Positions 8,116 to 15,570 of a stretch of DNA of 57,624 nt are shown piece by piece; position 1 is the stretch's first letter; the number at the start of each line of letters is the position of its first letter. Made by a program: the position numbers and the translations under genes. The stretch is from Phascolarctobacterium_A sp902463975. Lineage in GTDB: Bacteria > Bacillota > Negativicutes > Acidaminococcales > Acidaminococcaceae. The stretch spans positions 1-57,624 of the forward strand of contig NZ_CABQHJ010000016.1 in the NCBI RefSeq assembly GCF_902463975.1, read 5' to 3'. The notes under the pieces were generated by a model. It ran no database searches, was not told where the DNA came from, and worked only from the letters and a program-made list of their open reading frames with translations.

Positions 8116-9147
8116 ATGAAATTAATTCGTACTGAGGATGCGGTCGGCAGTGTGCTCTGCCATGACCTGACACAAATTATCAAGGGCGTTACCAAGGATG
8201 CAGTGTTCCGCAAGGGACATGTGGTGCAGCCGGAGGATATTCCGGTGCTGCTTTCCATCGGCAAGGAGCATTTATATGTGTGGGAAGCTGACGAAAGCAT
8301 GCTGCACGAAAATGATGCCGCACGCATTTTGTGCGACATCTGCAAAAACACTATGATGGATGAATCGTCTGTGAAAGAGGGCAAGATTGAGCTGGCTGCT
8401 GCTGCTGACGGTCTGTTCAAGGTAGATGGCGCGCGTCTGCGCCTGGTGAACAGCTTCGGACAGATGATGATTGCGACGCGTCACGGCAATACGCCGGTGA
8501 AGAAGGGTGATAAGCTATGCGGTACACGTATTATCCCGCTGGTTATCGAAAAGGAAAAGATGCAGCGTGTACGCGAGCTGTGCGGTGATGAACCGCTGCT
8601 GCAGCTTTTGCCGTATAAAATTAAAAAGGCTGCCGTTCTGGCGACAGGCAGCGAGGTTTTCCACGGACGCATTAAGGATACCTTTACGCCCGTGCTGGAG
8701 GAAAAGCTGGCAGAGTTCAATGTGGAGGTAGTTTATAAGCAGGTGCTGGATGACAAACCGGAGCAGATTACCGCTGCGATTAAAACCGCGATTGAGGAAA
8801 AGGGCGCGGAAATGGTGCTCTGCACCGGCGGCATGAGCGTTGACCCGGATGACCGCACACCGTTCGCAATAAAAAACACCGGTGCACGCATTGTGTCTTA
8901 TGGTGCACCGGTGCTTCCGGGGGCAATGTTTTTGCTGTCGTATTACGGCGAAGACCAGGTGCCTGTTCTGGGCCTGCCGGGCTGCGTAATGTACGCTAAG
9001 CGTACGATTTTTGACCTGGTGCTGCCGCGTGTGCTGGCCTGTGACCTTGTCACTGCCGACGAGTTGGCAGCCTTGGGCGAGGGTGGACTGTGCCTGAACT
9101 GCGCCGTTTGCACCTATCCTGCCTGCGGCTTTGGCAAGGGGTGGTAA
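8116..9147 (+). CDS. MoeA-like molybdopterin-binding protein with Cys-rich tail
   Basis: The 343-residue protein carries a MoCF-type molybdopterin-binding fold, with AAVLATGSEVFHGRIKDTF near residue 174, LCTGGMSVDPDDRTP near residue 235 and VLGLPGCVMYAKRT near residue 289. The N-terminal half is related to the AIR-synthase-like or MoeA-like modules seen in anaerobes. The last 20 residues contain CLNCAVCTYPACGFGKGW, a Cys-rich tail that could bind metal or an iron-sulfur cluster. It probably acts in molybdate insertion or cofactor maturation, in line with its place between modA and the ModE-like gene. It is shorter than E. coli MoeA (about 410 residues), so I give no symbol. Confidence 0.82.
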   Translation: MKLIRTEDAVGSVLCHDLTQIIKGVTKDAVFRKGHVVQPEDIPVLLSIGKEHLYVWEADESMLHENDAARILCDICKNTMMDESSVKEGKIELAAAADGLFKVDGARLRLVNSFGQMMIATRHGNTPVKKGDKLCGTRIIPLVIEKEKMQRVRELCGDEPLLQLLPYKIKKAAVLATGSEVFHGRIKDTFTPVLEEKLAEFNVEVVYKQVLDDKPEQITAAIKTAIEEKGAEMVLCTGGMSVDPDDRTPFAIKNTGARIVSYGAPVLPGAMFLLSYYGEDQVPVLGLPGCVMYAKRTIFDLVLPRVLACDLVTADELAALGEGGLCLNCAVCTYPACGFGKGW

Positions 9148-9148
9148 A

Positions 9149-9493
9149 ATGACCTATGCAGACCCGCAGCATTATCATGTGAAGGTGCGCGTGTATAACG
9201 AAAGCATTGATTTCGGCAAGGGCGTAGCGGAGCTTCTGCAGCGCATTGAGGCCACCGGTTCGCTGAGTGCTGCCTACAAGGCTATGGGTATGTCGGCCAG
9301 CAAGGCGTGGAAGATTCTGCGGCGTGCGGAGGCAGACCTGGGCTTTGCACTGGTGAGCAGCACGGCAGGCGGCAAAAGCGGCGGCGGCAGCGTGCTGACG
9401 CCGGAGGGACGTTCGCTGCTCGAGCGGTATACAGCCTTTAATGCAGAGGTGCAGTCAGCGGCGGCGCAGGCCTTCGCCAAGTATTTCAAATAA
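9149..9493 (+). CDS. ModE-like winged-helix DNA-binding protein
   Basis: This is a 114-residue, LysR/ModE-type winged helix-turn-helix protein, with the helix-turn-helix around LSAAYKAMGMSASKAWKILRR and a wing near GGKSGGGSVLTPEGR. It matches the N-terminal DNA-binding domain of ModE and lacks the molybdate-binding TOBE domains, so any molybdate sensing must involve another protein or a different mechanism. The ATG at 9149 follows AAGGGGTGG. It comes just after the stop of the MoeA-like gene, and it probably regulates this molybdenum operon. Confidence 0.85.
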   Translation: MTYADPQHYHVKVRVYNESIDFGKGVAELLQRIEATGSLSAAYKAMGMSASKAWKILRRAEADLGFALVSSTAGGKSGGGSVLTPEGRSLLERYTAFNAEVQSAAAQAFAKYFK

Positions 9494-9505
9494 CATAAAT
9501 CTTTG

Positions 9506-9540
9506 GGCAGTACGGGGAATTTTTCCTGTACTGCCTTTGT
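9506..9540 (+). terminator. rho-independent terminator after the molybdenum operon
   Basis: The stem pairs 9506-9517 with 9524-9535, eight Watson-Crick pairs extended by four pairs that include two G-U. It is followed by TTTGTTT. Confidence 0.75.
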
Positions 9541-9559
9541 TTATATAGTTTGTGTTTTC

Positions 9560-9588
9560 TTGACGCAGAATAGTAAAGAGGCTATAAT
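9560..9588 (+). promoter_or_regulatory. sigma-70-type promoter of exbB-exbD-tonB
   Basis: TTGACG (9560-9565) and TATAAT (9583-9588) are separated by exactly 17 bases. The predicted transcript start near 9595 leaves a leader of about 130 bases before exbB. Confidence 0.85.
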
Positions 9589-9594
9589 ATAAAC

Positions 9595-9720
9595 ATCTAG
9601 TAAATAGCAACAAGTATCAGATATGGGAGCTATGCCGACTTCCTTCCGCTGTGTATAGGCGGATGATGAGCTTGTGATTTGCCGCAAAAAAATTGCAGCG
9701 TTATTTTTTTGAAAGAAGGT
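9595..9720 (+). promoter_or_regulatory. structured 5' leader of exbB, class unknown
   Basis: The leader contains ACAAG near 9609 and CTTGT near 9671, which could close a multi-stem element, and an inner TCCGC/GCGGA hairpin. An A-run and T-run pair (around 9685-9710) sits just before the ribosome binding site and could form a weak hairpin. I cannot match it to a known riboswitch. Confidence 0.3.
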
Positions 9721-9726
9721 TTAAGT

Positions 9727-10353
9727 ATGAGTATTTTTGCCGGAGCTGTTGATTATTTTGTTAAGGGTGGTCCCTGTATGTGGCCGCTGCTGATGTGTTC
9801 CTTTGCCGCTATTGCTATTGGTGTGGAACGATATCTTTTCTATAAGAAGGCTATTTCCGGAGAAAAGTTCGCGAGCAGCTTCTGCCGCATGATGAATGAC
9901 TTTAATCTGGTTGGCGCCAGTGAGCTGGCAGAGCAGAGCAAGGGCGAGGCTGCTGCCATGGCTAAGGAGATTTTGGATATTAAGGGTGACCTCGGCCAGC
10001 GTCTGGAAACTATTGTCTATACTAAAGCAGACCGTATTATCGACAGTCTGGAAAAAAATATCAACTATCTGAGTGTTGTTATCGGTCTTTCGCCGATGCT
10101 CGGCCTGCTCGGTACGATTACCGGTATGATTTCTTCTTTTAATGCTTTGAACGAAAGAACACAGAATCCGATGGCTGTTACCGCAGGTATCGGCGAAGCG
10201 CTGATTACTACAGTTTTCGGCCTGTGCATTGCCATTATGGGTATGTGTATCCATGCTTATCTTACAAGTAAAATCAAAACCGAAACTCTGAATATCAACG
10301 AGGTCGCAGATACGTTGGTTGATATTTTCAAAGCTAACGAGCAGAGCAAATGA
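9727..10353 (+). CDS. exbB: biopolymer transport protein ExbB (MotA/TolQ/ExbB family)
   Basis: This inner-membrane proton-channel subunit energises TonB together with ExbD. The 208 residues have three hydrophobic segments, near residues 16-36, 116-140 and 160-185. The segment SPMLGLLGTITGMISSFNAL and the AGIGEALITTVFGLCIAI helix are typical of the family. The ATG at 9727 follows GAAAGAAGG. An upstream in-frame start at 9679 would add 16 residues lacking family similarity. It opens an exbB-exbD-tonB operon that would drive the TonB-dependent receptor encoded at 37768-43773. Confidence 0.93.
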   Translation: MSIFAGAVDYFVKGGPCMWPLLMCSFAAIAIGVERYLFYKKAISGEKFASSFCRMMNDFNLVGASELAEQSKGEAAAMAKEILDIKGDLGQRLETIVYTKADRIIDSLEKNINYLSVVIGLSPMLGLLGTITGMISSFNALNERTQNPMAVTAGIGEALITTVFGLCIAIMGMCIHAYLTSKIKTETLNINEVADTLVDIFKANEQSK

Positions 10354-10369
10354 GGGGCGGTGTCAGAAA

Positions 10370-10783
10370 ATGCGCAGACGTCGTAAAAGAGTGATGAAGT
10401 CACCGGAAATCATGCTTAGTCCTATGATTGATATGATTTTCCTGCTGCTGGTATTTTTCATTGTCAGCACTATGTATATGAGCGAGGTCAAGACGATTCC
10501 TATTCGCCTGCCGGTTGCTAAGCATTCGGAGAATGTCAGCAAGAGCAACTTTAATGTAACGATTAAAAAGGATGGTAGCCTTTATCTTGATGAAAATAAA
10601 ATCGAGATGGATATGCTGGTTCAGAATGCTGCAATTGAAAGCAAGCATGATTCCTCCTTCTCTGTTATTATCAGAGCAGAGGACGAAGCTCCCTATAAAA
10701 CTATTATCCAGCTGATGGATAAAATGAAGGGAGCAGGTGTCACACGCTTTGGTTTGGCTACGGATACAGGTGAGAGCAAATGA
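10370..10783 (+). CDS. exbD: biopolymer transport protein ExbD
   Basis: This is the proton-channel partner of ExbB. The 137-residue protein has a basic N-terminus (MRRRRKR) and one membrane helix carrying the key Asp in SPMIDMIFLLLVFFIVS (about residues 15-31). A periplasmic domain with VTIKKDGSLYLD and IRAEDEAPYKTIIQLMD follows. The ATG at 10370 lies 16 bases after the exbB stop behind GAGGGGCGG. Its stop overlaps the tonB start (ATGA). Confidence 0.93.
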   Translation: MRRRRKRVMKSPEIMLSPMIDMIFLLLVFFIVSTMYMSEVKTIPIRLPVAKHSENVSKSNFNVTIKKDGSLYLDENKIEMDMLVQNAAIESKHDSSFSVIIRAEDEAPYKTIIQLMDKMKGAGVTRFGLATDTGESK

Positions 10784-11481
10784 AGGATGAACAAAAGCGA
10801 TTTGGCAAGGGCTTTGCCGTAGCTCTGGCTGTGCATCTTGTTCTTGCCGCCGGCCTTGGCATTTTCGGCTACCGCTTTGTGCATACGCCTCCGGAAATTT
10901 TAGAGGTTTCTTTGGAGGGCGGCGGTGGCGGCGCTGAAGCTGAGGAGGAAGAAATCGAACAGGAGGAGCAGCAGGAAGAGCCGCTTGTACAAAGCCTGGA
11001 GGATATTATTGACCAAAAGCTGAAGCCTAAACCGCAAAAGAAGGTTGTCAGGAAAAAGGCAACGGCAGCCCCCGGACCGAAGGCTCCTGCCGGTAATCCT
11101 GCCGGCAGCGGTACAGGTACAGGCACTGGTACCGGAACAGGCAGCGGCAGTGGCAGCGGAAGCGGCAACGGTAGTGGCAGTGGCAGTGGCGAGGGCCGCG
11201 GTGTGCCAGTGAAACCGCCACGCCTGCTGCGTGAGGTTGCGCCTGTATATCCTGCGTCCGCACGCAACAGCGGTGCTACCGGTGTGGTAACGGTACGCAT
11301 TCTGGTAGGTGCTGACGGCAGTGTAGAGGATGTAACGGTTGTCGGTTCCTCCGGCAACGGTGCTATGGATAACAGCGTTGTGACGGCAGTCAACAAATGG
11401 CGCTTCAGTCCTGCCAAAGACAAGTACGGGCAGAACGCACGCTGTCGCGTTACGCGCGCAGTAAGCTTTAATTTGAGATAA
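10780..11481 (+). CDS. tonB: TonB family energy transducer with a Gly-Thr/Gly-Ser spacer
   Basis: TonB spans the periplasm and transmits inner-membrane energy to outer-membrane receptors. The 233-residue protein has an N-terminal membrane anchor (about residues 10-33), an acidic stretch (about 52-68) and a basic KPKPQKK segment. A low-complexity GT/GS repeat lies near residues 108-138. The C-terminal TonB domain contains PVYPASARNSGATGVVTVRI and AVNKWRFSPAK. Most TonB proteins have a Pro-Glu/Pro-Lys spacer, so the Gly-rich repeat is unusual and would make a flexible rather than extended linker. The gene overlaps exbD by four bases. Confidence 0.93.
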   Translation: MKDEQKRFGKGFAVALAVHLVLAAGLGIFGYRFVHTPPEILEVSLEGGGGGAEAEEEEIEQEEQQEEPLVQSLEDIIDQKLKPKPQKKVVRKKATAAPGPKAPAGNPAGSGTGTGTGTGTGSGSGSGSGNGSGSGSGEGRGVPVKPPRLLREVAPVYPASARNSGATGVVTVRILVGADGSVEDVTVVGSSGNGAMDNSVVTAVNKWRFSPAKDKYGQNARCRVTRAVSFNLR

Positions 11482-11507
11482 AAATGCATAGATGCTTTGA
11501 CTCAAAG

Positions 11508-11550
11508 AAGCTGCTGTCTTCGGATGAAGCCGGAGACAGCAGCTTTAATT
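11508..11550 (+). terminator. rho-independent terminator after tonB
   Basis: A 16-bp stem (11508-11523 with 11530-11545, one G-U) has a six-base loop and is followed by TAATTT. Confidence 0.8.
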
Positions 11551-11597
11551 TCGGGAGAAATATCGAGTTTAAGAAGATGATTATATCGATGCAAAAG

Positions 11598-11630
11598 AAA
11601 AAAACACGGGCATTATGCACCGTGTTTTTT
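11598..11630 (-). terminator. bidirectional terminator between tonB and the aminotransferase gene
   Basis: An ACACGG/CCGTGT stem is flanked by an A-run on the left and a T-run on the right, so it can terminate transcripts from either side. It lies about 140 bases beyond the stop of the minus-strand aminotransferase gene. Confidence 0.7.
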
Positions 11631-11770
11631 CTGTCTTGTGTCTCACGGAAGGAGTGAGACGAAGTGGAAGGGATTAGATAAATACAAAAATCGTCGGCTG
11701 ATATTTTATCAGCTGCGTATATTATACTACATGATAAAAGAACTTGTCTAATATGGAATCAGCATAACAG

Positions 11771-12964
11771 TTATTTCGCCTTGTTCAGATTTCTGTATTT
11801 CGTTACGAAGAGGGCGATGCGCTCCAGTGCCTTGTGCAGGATTTCTTCACTGTAAGCATAGGAGCAACGGATATAGCCTTCACCACCGGCACCGAAGATG
11901 TTTCCTGGGATTACGAGAACCTCCTGCTCCTCAAGCAGCTTTTCAACAAATTCCATGCTGGAAAGGCCGGTTTCCTTGATGCAGGGGAAAACATAGAAAG
12001 CGCCTTCGGGCTCATACAGCGGCAGGCCCATCTTGTGGAAGCCATCAATCATAATCTGACGGCGGCGGCTGTATTCGGCAACCATGTTGTCAACGTCCTG
12101 GCGGCAGTATTTCAGTGCTGCAATAGCACCGTACTGTGCTGTAACGTTGGGGCAGAGTACTACATACTGATGCAGGATGTTCATGGCATTGATGATCGCT
12201 GCCGGTGCCATGATATAGCCAAGACGCAGGCCGGTCATAGCGTAGGCCTTGGAGAAGCCATTGAAGATAATAGTGCGGTCGCGGAATTCCGGGAAGTGGG
12301 TGAACATGGTGTGCGTTTTGCCGCCGTAGGTAAGATGAGCATAAAGCTCGTCGCTGATGACAATCAGGTCATGCTTCACAGCCCAGTCACCGATAGCCTT
12401 AATCTGCTCCTTGCTCATAATAGCGCCGGTCGGGTTGTTGGGATAACCAAGCATAATAGCCTTAGTTTTGGGCGTAACAGCCTTTTCCAAATCTTCGATA
12501 GTAGGCACAAAGCCGTTTTCCTGATAGGTTTCTACGGAAACAGGCTTGCCGCCTGCCAGAATAACGCAGGCCTTGTTGGCAACGTAGCAGGGCTCGGGAA
12601 GAATAATTTCGTCACCGGGATGCATAATGGTAGTAATAGTGGTGTACAGTGCTTCGCTGACACCGACGGTTACCATGATTTCGGTTTTTGGGTCGTATTT
12701 AACGCCGTAGTTTTTATGGATATCATCCGCAATTGCCTCGCGCAGCTCCAAAAGTCCGAGCGTAGGAGTATAGCAGCTTTTGCCTTCGCAGATGCTGTTG
12801 ATTTCGGCATCCTTGACAGCCTGCGGAATATCAAAATCGGGTTCGCCGACGCTGAGAGGCACGATGTTGGGGTTAGCGGCCATAATATCAAGAAACTTTG
12901 CCAGACCGGAGGGAGGCAGTGCTTTAATAAAGGGAGAAACAGCAGCATCAAAATTATAGGACAT
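11771..12964 (-). CDS. PLP-dependent class I/II aminotransferase
   Basis: This is a fold-type I aminotransferase of 397 residues, related to aspartate and aromatic aminotransferases. Visible motifs are the substrate-loop SVGEPDFDIP, the LGYPNNPTGAIMS segment with its conserved Asn, VISDELYAHLTY with the Asp and Tyr that contact the cofactor, and the lysine motif NGFSKAYAMTGLRLGY. GYIRCSYAY near the C-terminus carries the substrate-carboxylate Arg. The ATG at 12964 is behind GGTGG on the minus strand; upstream in-frame codons have no such site. It is transcribed away from rimP as a single gene. The amino-acid specificity cannot be assigned. Confidence 0.9.
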   Translation of the reverse strand: MSYNFDAAVSPFIKALPPSGLAKFLDIMAANPNIVPLSVGEPDFDIPQAVKDAEINSICEGKSCYTPTLGLLELREAIADDIHKNYGVKYDPKTEIMVTVGVSEALYTTITTIMHPGDEIILPEPCYVANKACVILAGGKPVSVETYQENGFVPTIEDLEKAVTPKTKAIMLGYPNNPTGAIMSKEQIKAIGDWAVKHDLIVISDELYAHLTYGGKTHTMFTHFPEFRDRTIIFNGFSKAYAMTGLRLGYIMAPAAIINAMNILHQYVVLCPNVTAQYGAIAALKYCRQDVDNMVAEYSRRRQIMIDGFHKMGLPLYEPEGAFYVFPCIKETGLSSMEFVEKLLEEQEVLVIPGNIFGAGGEGYIRCSYAYSEEILHKALERIALFVTKYRNLNKAK

Positions 12965-13174
12965 AAAAATACCACCTTTCATAAAAAGCTTGTCGATAAA
13001 GCGCCCTTGTCCAAACTGACACTTTTTCCACAATCTCTATCTGTTTACTATATTACTGTAGCAGATATTTTTGCCACTGACAAGGGAAAGCGCAGTGTAT
13101 ACATTTTACGTGGCAGATTTAGCATTTTTCTGTATAAAATTTAACATATAATAACTAGATATAGCGTAAGCTAC

Positions 13175-13203
13175 TTGCAAGACTTGTCAACAGATGCTAT
13201 AAT
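13175..13203 (+). promoter_or_regulatory. promoter of the rimP-nusA-infB operon
   Basis: TTGCAA (13175-13180) and TATAAT (13198-13203) are spaced by 17 bases, about 150 bases before rimP. Confidence 0.75.
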
Positions 13204-13231
13204 AAGAATAGCCAAAATAAGTATGACTTGT

Positions 13232-13260
13232 GAAAGAGTGGGTTTAAAGCCCGCTCTTTC
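13232..13260 (+). promoter_or_regulatory. leader hairpin upstream of rimP
   Basis: GAAAGAGTGGG (13232-13242) pairs with CCCGCTCTTTC (13250-13260), an 11-bp stem with one G-U and a seven-base loop. A GTGGG…CCC hairpin is common in rimP leaders of Firmicutes. Only three T residues are in or near the stem end, so it is not a clear terminator. Confidence 0.5.
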
Positions 13261-13352
13261 CGCTTATTATGATGTTTCTGACGCATTTGCGGCAGAGGCA
13301 GCTGTTAACCGCAAGGTTAACTCAGAAAGAAAAACTTAATATGGAGGTGAAA

Positions 13353-13832
13353 ATGATGCAGGCAAAAGAAGTTGAAGCACTGATTACCGCAATGGTAGAA
13401 CCGCTTCTGCAGGATACCGGTCTTACGCTGGTAGATGTAGAATATGTGCGCGAAAAGGACTGGTACCTACGGATTTTTCTCGATAAGCCTGGTGGAGTAG
13501 AAATTGATGACTGCCAGATGGTGAGCGAAAAGCTGACGGAGATTCTTGATGCAGAGGATCCTATTCCCGACAAATACTTTTTGGAGGTTTCTTCTCCGGG
13601 CATTGACCGTCCGCTGAAGAAGGACAAGGACTTTGAAGCTGCCTACGGCACCAAGGTTGACATTATGTTCTATACTCCGTGGGAGGGAATGAAGAATCTG
13701 ACCGGTATTCTGGTAGCACATGATGACGAAGCTGTACAGGTTAAAAAGATTATTAAAGGTAAGAAATTCAAAAATTCTGACCGCATTGAACGTAGGCTGA
13801 TTGCTAATATCAGACCGCATATAGACTTTTAA
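13353..13832 (+). CDS. rimP: ribosome maturation factor RimP
   Basis: RimP helps assemble the 30S ribosomal subunit. The 159-residue protein has the N-terminal alpha/beta domain with YVREKDWYLRIFLDKPGGV and the signature VSSPGIDRPLKKDKDF near residues 78-94, followed by the SH3-like C-terminal domain. The ATG at 13353 has GGAGGTG upstream. An earlier in-frame start at 13269 would add 28 residues outside the family. It is the first gene of the operon and sits 23 bases before nusA. Confidence 0.93.
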   Translation: MMQAKEVEALITAMVEPLLQDTGLTLVDVEYVREKDWYLRIFLDKPGGVEIDDCQMVSEKLTEILDAEDPIPDKYFLEVSSPGIDRPLKKDKDFEAAYGTKVDIMFYTPWEGMKNLTGILVAHDDEAVQVKKIIKGKKFKNSDRIERRLIANIRPHIDF

Positions 13833-13855
13833 TTAAGAAATAGGAGGCTTATTAA

Positions 13856-14929
13856 GTGAACGCAGATTTTATCTCAGCAATCCAGGAATTAGGAAAGGAA
13901 AAGGGTATTGACCCCGAACTTTTGTTCCAGGCTGTTGATGACGCTTTGGTTGCTGCTTACAAGAAGAACACCGGTACAAACCAGAATGTCCGTGTTGATA
14001 TGAATAAAGAAACTGGTGAAATCCATGTATATGCACAGCGCACTGTAGTTGAGGGTGAGGCTGACGGCATTAACGAAATGTCCCTGGATGATGCTCAGGA
14101 AATCAATCCGCATTATATGGCAGGTGACATCGTAGAGGTGGAGGTTACTCCGAAAAACTTCGGCCGTATTGCTGCCCAGAACGCTAAGCAGTTTGTTGTA
14201 CAGCGTATCCGTGAGGCAGAGCGCGGACAGGTTTATGAGCGCTTCCAAAGCCGTGCTAATGATATCGTTACCGGTATTATTGAACGAATGGAAAACAAAA
14301 ATGTTTATATCGATTTGGGCAAGGTTGAGGCTGTGCTGACTCCCAACGAGCAGATCCCCGGTGAAATCTACCAATACCATGAGCGTATGAAAACCTATAT
14401 TGTTGAGGTTAAGCGCACCACCAAGGGACCGCAGATTATGGTTTCCCGTACTCATCCCGGCCTGCTGAAGCGCCTGTTTGAGCTGGAGGTTCCGGAAATC
14501 CATGATGGCGTGGTTGAAATCAAATCCGTAGCCCGCGAGCCTGGTATGCGCTCCAAGATTTCCGTATTTACTGCTGACAGCAATGTTGATCCGGTAGGTG
14601 CCTGCGTAGGCCATAAGGGCATGCGCGTGCAGACTATTGTTAACGAGCTGCGCGGTGAGAAAATTGATATTGTCAAATATAGTGAAGATCCGGCACAATA
14701 CGTTGCTAACGCTCTGAGCCCGGCAAAGGTTGTGAAGACAACCGTTAACGAAGCAGACAAAATCTGCCGCGTTGTCGTACCGGATTACCAGCTGTCCCTG
14801 GCTATCGGCAAGGAAGGCCAAAATGCCCGCCTGGCTGCTAAGCTGACCGGCTGGAAAATTGATATTAAGAGCGAAACTCAGGCTGCCGAAGAGGCTGCTG
14901 CTGAGACTGCTCCTGTGGAAGAAGCATGA
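13856..14929 (+). CDS. nusA: transcription termination/antitermination factor NusA
   Basis: NusA binds RNA polymerase and nascent RNA to control pausing and termination. The 357 residues comprise the polymerase-binding N-terminal domain (1 to about 125), an S1 domain (about 135-200, with VYIDLGKVEAVL) and two KH domains. The GHKGMRVQ and GKEGQNARLAAKL loops mark KH1 and KH2. It lacks the acidic C-terminal repeats of proteobacterial NusA, as is normal in Firmicutes. The start codon is GTG behind AGGAGG. Its stop overlaps the next start. Confidence 0.95.
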   Translation: MNADFISAIQELGKEKGIDPELLFQAVDDALVAAYKKNTGTNQNVRVDMNKETGEIHVYAQRTVVEGEADGINEMSLDDAQEINPHYMAGDIVEVEVTPKNFGRIAAQNAKQFVVQRIREAERGQVYERFQSRANDIVTGIIERMENKNVYIDLGKVEAVLTPNEQIPGEIYQYHERMKTYIVEVKRTTKGPQIMVSRTHPGLLKRLFELEVPEIHDGVVEIKSVAREPGMRSKISVFTADSNVDPVGACVGHKGMRVQTIVNELRGEKIDIVKYSEDPAQYVANALSPAKVVKTTVNEADKICRVVVPDYQLSLAIGKEGQNARLAAKLTGWKIDIKSETQAAEEAAAETAPVEEA

Positions 14930-15201
14930 TGAAGGTAAAAAAGGTTCCGCAGCGTAAATGCTTAGGCTGCAATGAAATGAAGGATAAAAAGGCTTTGCTG
15001 CGCGTTGTACGTTCGCCTGAGGGTGAGGTCAGCCTTGATCTTACCGGCAAGAAAAACGGACGTGGTGCATATGTCTGCCCCGATAAGGAATGCATTACCA
15101 AGGCTGTGAAGGAAAAACGTCTGGAACGTGCTTTGGAAAAGCCTATCGGCGAAGACGTGCTCAAGCAGCTGCTGGAGGATTTTGAACATGGCAGGCAATA
15201 A
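14926..15201 (+). CDS. rnpM: RNase P modulator RnpM (YlxR family)
   Basis: This small basic RNA-binding protein of the YlxR family is reported in other Firmicutes to bind and modulate RNase P. The 91 residues contain the conserved RKCLGCNEMKDKKALLRVV segment and the GRGAYVCPDKEC motif. Two ATG codons in tandem (14926 and 14929) overlap the nusA stop; either could be used. It overlaps the following L7Ae-like gene by 14 bases. Confidence 0.9.
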   Translation: MMKVKKVPQRKCLGCNEMKDKKALLRVVRSPEGEVSLDLTGKKNGRGAYVCPDKECITKAVKEKRLERALEKPIGEDVLKQLLEDFEHGRQ

Positions 15202-15484
15202 TGTTGCTTTTGCTTTAGGGTTGGCGCAAAAGGCCGGCAAAACCGCCTCTGGCGATGTAGCTGTGCGTGCTGCCTTAAAAAGCGGCAAGGTTAAAGTACT
15301 TGTTTTGGCACAAGATGCTGCCCCTAATTCAAAAAAGGAAATTTATTTCCTGGCAGAGATGGCAGGCGTGCAGGTCATCGAGCGTTTGACGCGCGATGAC
15401 CTGGGTTATGCAATCGGTAAAGGCCCGCGCATTGCGGTGGCAATTACTGATGCAAACTTTGCCAATATGCTGCTGAAAAAATAA
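15188..15484 (+). CDS. L7Ae/L30e/S12e-like ribosomal protein (YlxQ family)
   Basis: This 98-residue RNA-binding protein has the L7Ae fold. Family features are LGLAQKAGKTASGDVAVRAA at the N-terminus and a central VKVLVLAQDAAPNSKKE. It is the YlxQ-type protein always found between rnpM and infB in Firmicutes, thought to bind kink-turn RNA. The ATG at 15188 lies inside the end of rnpM, so the two are translationally coupled. An earlier in-frame start at 15128 lies deeper in rnpM and is unlikely. Confidence 0.88.
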   Translation: MAGNNVAFALGLAQKAGKTASGDVAVRAALKSGKVKVLVLAQDAAPNSKKEIYFLAEMAGVQVIERLTRDDLGYAIGKGPRIAVAITDANFANMLLKK

Positions 15485-15570
15485 TAAGGTTAAATCACAG
15501 TTGTCTGCGCAGCTTGCGCGAGCTTCGCAGATGAATCTGCTTCTTATTTATCTGGTCTGGAGGTGGATGA

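Noticed and set aside
10869..11489. Minus-strand frame with Pro/Leu/Val repeats opposite tonB
   Set aside because: The repeats are only the reverse complement of the Gly-Thr/Gly-Ser codons of TonB.
11834..13144. Plus-strand open frame of 436 residues opposite the aminotransferase
   Set aside because: The minus-strand product shows all PLP-enzyme motifs. The plus-strand frame lacks a ribosome binding site and recognisable motifs.
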